DNA of 6,603 bases. Origin: Erythrobacter sp. Lineage in GTDB: Bacteria; Pseudomonadota; Alphaproteobacteria; Sphingomonadales; Sphingomonadaceae. Below, one piece after another: positions 1-4,630 of this stretch. The position numbers and the translations under genes are program-made. A model generated the notes under the pieces. That model saw nothing but the letters and a program-made list of their open reading frames with translations. It made no database searches and had not been told where the DNA came from. How positions within the stretch are numbered: position 1 is the first letter of the stretch; every line of letters starts with the position of its first letter. The stretch spans positions 20,435-27,037 of the forward strand of contig JANQTR010000014.1 of the NCBI GenBank assembly GCA_030731635.1, read 5' to 3'.

Positions 1-35
1 AAAAAAGGCCTCTGCTCGGGAGAGCAGAGGCCTTT
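1..35 (-). terminator. Rho-independent terminator, strong in minus direction
   Basis: Perfect inverted repeat: AAAGGCCTCTGCTC (4-17) pairs with GAGCAGAGGCCTTT (22-35) around the loop GGGA. Read on the minus strand the stem is followed by six T (positions 6-1, at the window edge), the classical layout for transcripts running leftward. Read on the plus strand only TTTC follows, so it would be weaker for an unseen plus-strand gene to the left. It is the likely 3' end of the sRNA candidate. Confidence 0.85.
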
Positions 36-86
36 CGGGATCGTATCACCGCCGCTTGGACGGGAGGGGGGTCTCGGCGGTGATGA
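1..86 (-). ncRNA. candidate GsrN-like stress sRNA with C-rich loop
   Basis: No protein gene fits here, but the minus strand reads as a compact two-hairpin small RNA of about 85 nt. From an estimated start near 86, the 5' hairpin pairs ATCACCGCCG (84-75) with CGGCGGTGAT (54-45), a perfect 10-bp stem. GAC/GTC can pair further inside the loop, leaving a nine-base loop CCCCCTCCC (70-62). A short linker (44-36) leads to the terminator hairpin at 35-4 and a run of six T. The loop contains CCTCC, the anti-Shine-Dalgarno core, so it could pair with ribosome-binding sites of target mRNAs. A GGAAC-type promoter lies at the right distance upstream. The Caulobacter sRNA GsrN has the same plan: EcfG-family sigma control, a C-rich loop in a 5' stem, and a 3' terminator. 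Homology to GsrN is inference from architecture, not alignment. The alternative is two unrelated hairpins downstream of a plus-strand gene left of the window. Confidence 0.55.
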
Positions 87-92
87 AATGAA

Positions 93-117
93 AATGCGCG
101 GATGGAATAGCGGTTCC
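93..117 (-). promoter_or_regulatory. EcfG-like promoter for the sRNA candidate
   Basis: On the minus strand GGAAC (117-113) is followed after 16 bases by CATT (96-93), one mismatch from the GGAAC-N16/17-CGTT consensus of GSR sigma factors. The predicted start, near 86, lies just before the 5' hairpin of the sRNA candidate at 84. The -35 half is identical over 11 bases with that in front of phyR. Confidence 0.45.
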
Positions 118-220
118 CTCAGCCAGTAAAAAAATTTTGCGATTCCTTCAAGCTCATGATTTTATTACCTTATAATCGCCATCCGTAGAGGGGCGCGACG
201 GCGGCGCGTGGAACCGCTAT
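107..220. repeat. 11-bp inverted repeat of divergent promoters
   Basis: ATAGCGGTTCC (107-117) is the exact reverse complement of GGAACCGCTAT (210-220). The arms carry the -35 halves of two outward-facing GGAAC promoters. The 92 bases between them (118-209) hold no gene. Their left part is markedly AT-rich for this genome, including A7T4 at 128-138 and the -10-like TATAAT at 171-176. The arrangement suggests a duplicated promoter half or coordinated divergent control of the sRNA candidate and phyR. Confidence 0.7.
147..176 (+). promoter_or_regulatory. possible housekeeping promoter upstream of phyR
   Basis: A perfect TATAAT -10 hexamer (171-176) lies in an AT-rich stretch. The best -35 is only TTCAAG (147-152) with an 18-base spacer, so the match is lopsided. 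It would give phyR a leader of about 80 nt and could supply basal PhyR before EcfG is released. It may equally be chance within AT-rich DNA. Confidence 0.3.
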
Positions 221-234
221 AGCCGCAAATCGCT
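210..234 (+). promoter_or_regulatory. EcfG-like promoter for phyR
   Basis: GGAAC (210-214), 16 bases, then CGCT (231-234), one mismatch from the -10 half CGTT of the GSR sigma consensus. The predicted start near 241 leaves a leader of about 24 nt before the phyR ATG at 265, with the ribosome-binding GGAG at 255-258 inside it. Position and spacing support it; the imperfect -10 lowers certainty. If real, EcfG activates its own anti-anti-sigma factor. Confidence 0.5.
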
Positions 235-264
235 TACCCCTGCGAAGCAATATTGGAGACGTCG

Positions 265-1065
265 ATGTCCCTCAGAAACCAGATCGCGGCCAACCTGCCG
301 TTCCTGCGTCGCTACGCCCGCGCGCTGACCGGATCGCAGGCGAGCGGCGATGCATTTGTGCACAGCCTGCTCCAAACGGTGCTGACCGATGATGACTTGA
401 AAGCCTCGCTCGAAGGCGGGCGGGTGGCGCTTTACCGCGCGTTCAGCGGGGTATGGGCCAGCGCGGCGCGGGAACAAACAGCCGCGATGGCGAGCGAGCC
501 GGGCAGCGAGCACGAAGCGGGCGCGCAGACTCGTTTGGGCGCGATCACGCCGCCCGCGCGTCAGGCGCTGCTGCTGACCACGCTGGAGGATTTCACCGTG
601 GCTGAAGCCGCCGCAATCCTCGAACGCGAACCTGCCGAGATCGAGCGCCTCGTTGCCGAGGCCATTGCCGAGATTGACCGCGAACAGACCACATCTGTGC
701 TGATCATCGAAGACGAGCCGCTGATCGCGATGCAGCTGGAAGACCTGGTGGCGGGTCTGGGCCATACTGTCTGCGGCACGGCGGCCACCCGCACCCTGGC
801 GCGTCAGGCAGTGGCCGAAGCCCGGCCCGGTCTGGTGCTGGCCGATATCCAGCTGGCTGATGGATCATCGGGGCTGGATGCGGTCGACGATATTCTGGCC
901 GCCGGGTCAATGCCAGTGATCTTCATCACCGCATATCCCGAACGCCTGCTGACAGGCGACCGGCCCGAACCGACCTATCTGGTAACCAAGCCGTTTCAGG
1001 AAGCCACCGTGCGCGCCGCGATCAGCCAAGCGCTGTTCTTCGGATCGACGCGGCCCTTGGGTTAG
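265..1065 (+). CDS. phyR: general stress response anti-anti-sigma factor PhyR
   Basis: Cytoplasmic response regulator that switches on the alphaproteobacterial general stress response by partner switching: phosphorylated PhyR binds the anti-sigma factor NepR and releases EcfG. The protein is 266 aa, a usual PhyR length. Residues about 7-60 form a sigma region 2-like part (LPFLRRYARALTGSQ) and about 93-138 a region 4-like part (PPARQALLLTTLEDFTVAEAA). The C-terminal receiver domain spans about 144-260, with acidic pair D150/E151, phospho-acceptor D194 (in VLADIQL), T222 in FITAYP and K242 in TKPF. The start is ATG 265 because GGAG lies six bases upstream; a TTG at 253 in the same frame would overlap that site. 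A GGAAC-type promoter lies upstream. The stop codon overlaps that of the converging kinase gene, its likely signalling partner. Identification is firm from domain order and genomic context. Confidence 0.97.
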   Translation: MSLRNQIAANLPFLRRYARALTGSQASGDAFVHSLLQTVLTDDDLKASLEGGRVALYRAFSGVWASAAREQTAAMASEPGSEHEAGAQTRLGAITPPARQALLLTTLEDFTVAEAAAILEREPAEIERLVAEAIAEIDREQTTSVLIIEDEPLIAMQLEDLVAGLGHTVCGTAATRTLARQAVAEARPGLVLADIQLADGSSGLDAVDDILAAGSMPVIFITAYPERLLTGDRPEPTYLVTKPFQEATVRAAISQALFFGSTRPLG

Positions 1066-2813
1066 GCCACCCTCGCCCGGCGATCCGCGTCCTTTTCCCG
1101 GATGCGGAAATCGGTCGGGCGGCGGACCGGCACCCGCAGCACGCAGCGCACGCCAGCGGATGCAAAATCCAGCGTTACCGGCTGGCGTAGCTCGTGCGCG
1201 ACAATTTTTTCGATCAGTTCGGTGCCGAACCCCCGGCGGCGCTCACCAGCGACAGGCGGGCCGCCAATTTCCTGCCATTCAACCTCAGCCCATGCCATGT
1301 CACTCACCGGATCATCGCAGCGCTGCCAGCAAATCGTCACCTGACCGCCCGCCACGCTCAGCGCGCCATATTTGGCGGCGTTGGTGGCAAGTTCATGCAC
1401 CGCCAGCCCGAAGGACAGGGCATCATTGGGCGCGAGTTCCAGTTCAGGACCATCGAGCACGATCGTATCATCCAGCGCGGAACGGAAGTGTTGCACTTCG
1501 GCTTCGATCACTGCGCGGATCGGGGTGGTGCCCCAGTCGGTTACCGTCAGTAGATCATGCGTCGCCGATAGCGCGCGAATGCGGCCCTCGAGGCTGTCAG
1601 CAAATTCCTCCAGACTGTGGGTCCGCCGCCGGGTCAGCGACAGGATTGAAAGCACATTGGCGAGCGTGTTCTTGACCCGGTGGTTAAGTTCGCGGGTCAG
1701 CGAATTGCGGATCGAATGTTGTTCTTCGAAAAACACCAGCCGCGCCTGATCCTCGTAAGCCTGCTGGGTCAGCAGCCGCGCGAGCAACATCAGCAAGCTG
1801 GCCAGCGCCAGCCCGAAACTCAGCGTGACCATCGATAGCGGGCTGAGCACCTGCATGTTGGCAGATTCGATCACCAGCAACAGCTTGCGGTCGGCAATCG
1901 TCACCTCCTGTTCGACCGTTTCGCTTGCCGCATCATTGATCGAATGGGCTACCAGCAGGTGGCCGGTGCTGGCCTCGCCATCATAAAGCCGCGCGCCAAA
2001 CACGCTGGGCGCGCCGCGATTGATCGCCGCATCGAGAAATTCACGGGCGCGAAACGGGGTATAGACGAACCCGGCCAGTTGCCGGTCGTCTCCGTCGCCC
2101 AGCCGGAATGCGGGCATGTAAATCGCAAAGGCAGGGCCCGTGCCACTGGTTTCCTGGGTCAGCACGATCCGGCCCGATGCCGCCGGACCAAGTCGCAGCT
2201 CTGCCTCGGCCATGGCGGCGGCGCGGGCGGGGTCGGAATACATGTCATACCCCAGCGCGCGGCGGTTGCGCTGGCTGGCAGGGGCGAACATCGTCACCGG
2301 GGCGATCCGTCCGGTGCTCGCAGCCGGACGCGGGTAGATATCGGGAAAGCCCGGCTGGCGCGCGCGGGTCTGTGCCATAAAGGCGGGCAAATCGCGCGCT
2401 TCGATCACCGGAATCCAGCCGATGCCCTCGGCACCCGAAAGCTCGGTATTGAGTTTCAGCGCGCGGACGAAATCATCGAAGGTATCAGGCTGCACCTCGT
2501 CAACGCTGGAAAACAGCGCCGCCCCGGCGCGCAGGTAGGACGAAAAACCGCTGCTGCTGCGGTCGAGCGCGGCGGCGACCTCTTGCGCATATTCGCGCAT
2601 TTGCGCACGTTCTCGGGCGCGGGCATTGCTTTCGATCGCAAACACGCTGAGCGCGGTGATTGCGGCGATCGCCAGAAATATCGCCATGGGGATTGCGCGC
2701 GGATATTGCACGAGCCAGCGCCGCGCCCTTCCCGAAGGCGGCGGCGGTGCCTCCACGGCTTGGGCATCAGGGTTCAAGGTGACGCGGTCGATGGTGTGGG
2801 GTCCTGCCTGCAA
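1062..2813 (-). CDS. CHASE-domain HWE-family sensor histidine kinase
   Basis: Inner-membrane sensor kinase of 583 aa, probably controlling PhyR phosphorylation. Segments: short cytoplasmic N-terminus, membrane helix about 41-60, periplasmic CHASE domain about 80-300 (typical GYDMYSDPARAAAM at 188-201), second helix about 324-347, then the kinase core. The H-box is ELNHRVKNTLAN with H378; HRVKN fits the HRxxN signature described for PhyR-activating kinases of sphingomonads. The ATP domain has HELATNAAKYGAL (H473, N478), WQE at 513-515 and GFGTELI at 528-534, the hallmarks of the HWE class. No receiver or PAS domain is visible. The start is a TTG at 2813 with AAGG four bases upstream; the first in-frame ATG, codon 43, lies inside membrane helix 1. 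Whether it acts mainly as kinase or as phosphatase (as reported for PhyP of Sphingomonas) cannot be told; all catalytic residues look intact. An EcfG promoter lies upstream, shared with nepR. The ligand is unknown. Confidence 0.93.
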   Translation of the reverse strand: MQAGPHTIDRVTLNPDAQAVEAPPPPSGRARRWLVQYPRAIPMAIFLAIAAITALSVFAIESNARARERAQMREYAQEVAAALDRSSSGFSSYLRAGAALFSSVDEVQPDTFDDFVRALKLNTELSGAEGIGWIPVIEARDLPAFMAQTRARQPGFPDIYPRPAASTGRIAPVTMFAPASQRNRRALGYDMYSDPARAAAMAEAELRLGPAASGRIVLTQETSGTGPAFAIYMPAFRLGDGDDRQLAGFVYTPFRAREFLDAAINRGAPSVFGARLYDGEASTGHLLVAHSINDAASETVEQEVTIADRKLLLVIESANMQVLSPLSMVTLSFGLALASLLMLLARLLTQQAYEDQARLVFFEEQHSIRNSLTRELNHRVKNTLANVLSILSLTRRRTHSLEEFADSLEGRIRALSATHDLLTVTDWGTTPIRAVIEAEVQHFRSALDDTIVLDGPELELAPNDALSFGLAVHELATNAAKYGALSVAGGQVTICWQRCDDPVSDMAWAEVEWQEIGGPPVAGERRRGFGTELIEKIVAHELRQPVTLDFASAGVRCVLRVPVRRPTDFRIREKDADRRARVA

Positions 2814-2854
2814 GGTGCCTTGGGCGGCAAACCGAAAACGGTCTGACCAAAAGC

Positions 2855-2879
2855 GGAACCAAACTGGTAGCGCATCGTT
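2855..2879 (+). promoter_or_regulatory. EcfG promoter of nepR-ecfG
   Basis: GGAAC (2855-2859) followed by CGTT (2876-2879) after 16 bases is an exact match to the GSR sigma consensus GGAAC-N16/17-CGTT. The predicted start is near 2886, giving nepR a leader of about 115 nt. It makes the sigma/anti-sigma operon autoregulated, as is known for this family. Confidence 0.85.
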
Positions 2880-2881
2880 CC
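2857..2881 (-). promoter_or_regulatory. overlapping EcfG promoter of the kinase gene
   Basis: The minus strand of the same element reads GGAAC (2881-2877), 17 bases, GTT (2859-2857). The base before GTT is G rather than C, so it is a slightly weaker match than the plus-strand reading. The predicted start is near 2850, about 37 nt before the kinase TTG at 2813. The two promoters occupy the same DNA, so polymerase can bind only one orientation at a time. Confidence 0.65.
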
Positions 2882-2934
2882 CAATACGTCCAAACTCGCA
2901 CGCATGGGTCTATCGGCCGCCGCGTTGGGGTTAG

Positions 2935-2987
2935 GCCGCAGCGTGCGGCGTTGGTCCCAGGGTGGGATCAGGACACTGGGATCAGGA
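2935..2987 (+). repeat. hairpin and 11-bp direct repeat in the nepR leader
   Basis: The 5' leader of nepR contains a perfect hairpin, GCCGCA (2935-2940) with TGCGGC (2944-2949) around the loop GCG. It also holds two copies of TGGGATCAGGA (2963-2973 and 2977-2987) with a 14-base period. TCCCAG (2955-2960) can pair with CTGGGA (2976-2981). The function is unknown; it could be a protein or sRNA binding area or affect leader folding. Confidence 0.6.
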
Positions 2988-3002
2988 ATTACCGAGAGCA
3001 TT

Positions 3003-3254
3003 ATGGCCTCGAACCAAGAACAGGGCGGCAGCGGTCGCCACGCCGGTGGCGGTAACGGTGGCAGGAATGCCGCAGCACGCCGCGCGCCAGAATGGGCCGA
3101 TGGGCTGAAACAGCTGTATGATTCAGTTGTCGAAGAAGACCTGCCCGACAGCTTCAAGGATTTGCTCGACCGGCTCGATGGCAGCGATCCTGCGCTCAGC
3201 AGCAATGATAATGGCGCGCCCCCGCAATCCCCGGATGGCCGGGGCACGCGCTGA
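3003..3254 (+). CDS. nepR: anti-sigma factor NepR
   Basis: Small cytoplasmic anti-sigma factor that holds EcfG inactive until phospho-PhyR takes it away. With ATG 3003 it is 83 aa. The family core is at about residues 34-59: LKQLYDSVVEEDLPDSF followed by LLDRLD, the two amphipathic helices that bind the sigma factor or PhyR. The flanks are low-complexity: a Gly/Arg/Ala-rich N-terminus (about 8-31) and a Ser/Pro/Gly-rich C-terminus (about 61-83), as expected for the disordered NepR tails. An in-frame ATG at 2904 would add 33 residues without NepR character and has no ribosome-binding site, so 3003 is preferred; its own site is modest (GAGAG, 2994-2998). It lies downstream of an exact EcfG promoter, and its TGA overlaps the ecfG ATG by one base. 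Confidence 0.94.
   Translation: MASNQEQGGSGRHAGGGNGGRNAAARRAPEWADGLKQLYDSVVEEDLPDSFKDLLDRLDGSDPALSSNDNGAPPQSPDGRGTR
3229..3244 (+). promoter_or_regulatory. hairpin masking the ecfG ribosome-binding region
   Basis: CCCCGG (3229-3234) and CCGGGG (3239-3244) form a perfect 6-bp GC stem with the loop ATGG. The 3' arm carries GGGG, the only Shine-Dalgarno-like run, nine bases before the ecfG ATG. A ribosome finishing nepR would melt it. The pairing is seen directly; the regulatory role is inference. Confidence 0.5.
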
Positions 3255-3889
3255 TGGGCGATGCTGACCGGGGAGACAAGAGTCCGGGCAATAGCCTGAC
3301 AGCCAGCGACAAGGCTGATTTCAAGCGTGAATTGACCGGGGTTGTTCCGCACCTGCGCGCCTTTGCCCGCGGTTTGTGCGGTCGGCCCGACATGGCCGAT
3401 GATCTGGTGCAGGAAACCATGCTCAAGGCTTGGGCCGCGCAAGACCGGTTTGAACCCGGCACATCCATGCGCGCCTGGACCTTTGTGATCCTGCGCAACG
3501 CCTATCTGACCGACATGCGCCGCAACCGCTTTCGCGGCGAATATGACGAAGGCGTCGCCGAACGCATCCTGACGGCACCTGCCGGGCAAGAAGAACCGAT
3601 CCATTTGAGCGACCTGCACCGCGCGCTGCTGACTCTGCCAGCCGAGCGGCGTGAGGCATTGTTGCTGGTCGGTGCGGGCGGTTTTTCCTACGAAGAAGCC
3701 GCGCAAATTTGCGGCTGCGCGGTCGGCACGATCAAAAGCCGGGTAGGCCGCGCGCGCGCTGCGCTGTCGGAAATGCTGGCCAGCGGCAATATCCCGCAAC
3801 GATCAACCGACGACGACATCGCCCACAGCGCGATTCTGGAAGAGCTGGACATGGTCGCCGCAGGCAACGGGGTTAGCTCGCGCCCATAA
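3254..3889 (+). CDS. ecfG: general stress response ECF sigma factor EcfG
   Basis: RNA polymerase sigma factor (ECF15/EcfG group) that directs the general stress regulon from GGAAC/GTT promoters. It is 211 aa. Sigma region 2 lies at about residues 27-93 (HLRAFARGLCGRPDMADDLV, then WTFVILRNAYLTDMRRNRFR), with the MADDLVQET segment typical of ECF factors. Region 4 lies at about 120-171 with its helix-turn-helix (YEEAAQICGCAVGTIKSRVGRARAAL). A roughly 40-residue tail follows. The start ATG shares its A with the nepR stop TGA, and no free ribosome-binding site is visible, so translation is probably coupled to nepR. Direct adjacency to nepR, and phyR and a sensor kinase close by, make the subfamily assignment secure. 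Activity is set mainly by NepR sequestration, with transcriptional feedback through the promoter at 2855-2879. Confidence 0.96.
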   Translation: MGDADRGDKSPGNSLTASDKADFKRELTGVVPHLRAFARGLCGRPDMADDLVQETMLKAWAAQDRFEPGTSMRAWTFVILRNAYLTDMRRNRFRGEYDEGVAERILTAPAGQEEPIHLSDLHRALLTLPAERREALLLVGAGGFSYEEAAQICGCAVGTIKSRVGRARAALSEMLASGNIPQRSTDDDIAHSAILEELDMVAAGNGVSSRP

Positions 3890-3892
3890 GCA

Positions 3893-3925
3893 GAAGGCCC
3901 GCCGCATTGCTGCGGGCGGGCCTTC
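3893..3925. terminator. hairpin terminator between ecfG and sodB
   Basis: GAAGGCCCGCC (3893-3903) pairs exactly with GGCGGGCCTTC (3915-3925) around an 11-base loop. It starts four bases after the ecfG stop and lies 25 bases from the sodB stop. It can therefore serve both converging transcripts. No long T-run follows on either strand, so it depends on the very stable stem. Confidence 0.75.
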
Positions 3926-3949
3926 CGTCAGTCTGCAAGCATCAGAGAC

Positions 3950-4558
3950 TTAAGCGTAAGTCCAGACCGTACCGCGCGCCAGGTTTTCGCTGGCAAACGC
4001 CCAGTTCAGCTTGTTTTCAACCACCGCATCCAGATAGGCCGGACGCTTGTTCTGGTGATCAAGGTAATAGGCGTGCTCCCACACGTCGAGCACCAGCAGC
4101 GGGTTGAAATCGCTGTCGGCCAGCGTGTCGGCATCGTGGGTTTCCTCGATGCTCAGCTTGCCGTCCTTTTCGGCCAGCCACACCCAGCCACTGGCAAAGT
4201 GACCAAGGCCGCGATCCTTGAGTTGCTGCTTGAGCGCATCGACCGAACCGAAGGCATCGTTGATCTTGGCAACCAGATCGTCCGAAGGTGCGGTGGTCGC
4301 AGGGGCCATCGAATGCCAGTAGAACGCGTGGTTCCAGGTCTGGGCCGAATTGTTGAACAGGCCCTGATTGCTGCCGCGCGATGCAGCGACAATCGCTTCG
4401 AGCGAGGCATCGGCGTGGGCCGTACCTTCGATCGCGGCGTTCATCTTGTCGAGATAGGCCTGATGATGCTTGCCATAATGGAACGACAGCGTTTCAGCCG
4501 AAATCGCCGGGTCAAGCGCGTCGGCGGGATAGGGAAGCGGGGAAAGTGCGAAAGCCAT
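3950..4558 (-). CDS. sodB: superoxide dismutase, iron type
   Basis: Converts superoxide to oxygen and hydrogen peroxide; cytoplasmic, as no signal peptide is seen. It is 202 aa, close to the family norm. Metal ligands are H27 (in LSFHYGKHH), H77 (in TWNHAFYW), D158 and H162 (in LDVWEHAYY); the gateway tyrosine is Y35. Q73 in NNSAQTWNH and the Ala in HDADTL follow the pattern of iron enzymes rather than manganese ones, although cambialistic use cannot be excluded. The start is ATG 4558 with GGAG five bases upstream (CTGGAG); a longer TTG reading from 4600 adds unconserved residues across that site. It converges with ecfG and shares the hairpin terminator. No GGAAC promoter is visible in the 72 bases upstream, so direct EcfG control is not supported. 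The upstream transporter gene is on the same strand; co-transcription is possible. Confidence 0.96.
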   Translation of the reverse strand: MAFALSPLPYPADALDPAISAETLSFHYGKHHQAYLDKMNAAIEGTAHADASLEAIVAASRGSNQGLFNNSAQTWNHAFYWHSMAPATTAPSDDLVAKINDAFGSVDALKQQLKDRGLGHFASGWVWLAEKDGKLSIEETHDADTLADSDFNPLLVLDVWEHAYYLDHQNKRPAYLDAVVENKLNWAFASENLARGTVWTYA

Positions 4559-4630
4559 GATTGCTCCAGGGTTGGGGTTGTTAAACCGGTGATAGTACAA
4601 GAACGCAGATGAGGGCGAAGGGTTGCAGCT

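Noticed and set aside
253..264. TTG start four codons upstream of phyR ATG
   Set aside because: It would overlap the GGAG ribosome-binding site that is well placed for ATG 265, and PhyR homologues usually begin at the MSL-type N-terminus.
217..765. 182-codon open frame on the minus strand over phyR
   Set aside because: Antisense to the sigma-like and receiver domains of PhyR and runs through its promoter; no domain recognised.
1944..2846. 300-codon open frame on the plus strand inside the kinase gene
   Set aside because: Antisense to the CHASE domain coding region; composition is Arg/Gly/His-rich without family character. Treated as a shadow.
2904..3002. Longer NepR from ATG 2904
   Set aside because: No ribosome-binding site and no NepR-like residues in the extra 33 codons; kept only as a point to check in the leader finding.
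2774..3799. 341-codon open frame on the minus strand over nepR-ecfG
   Set aside because: It is antisense to two clearly recognisable genes, has no recognisable domain, and is the kind of long open shadow expected in GC-rich DNA.
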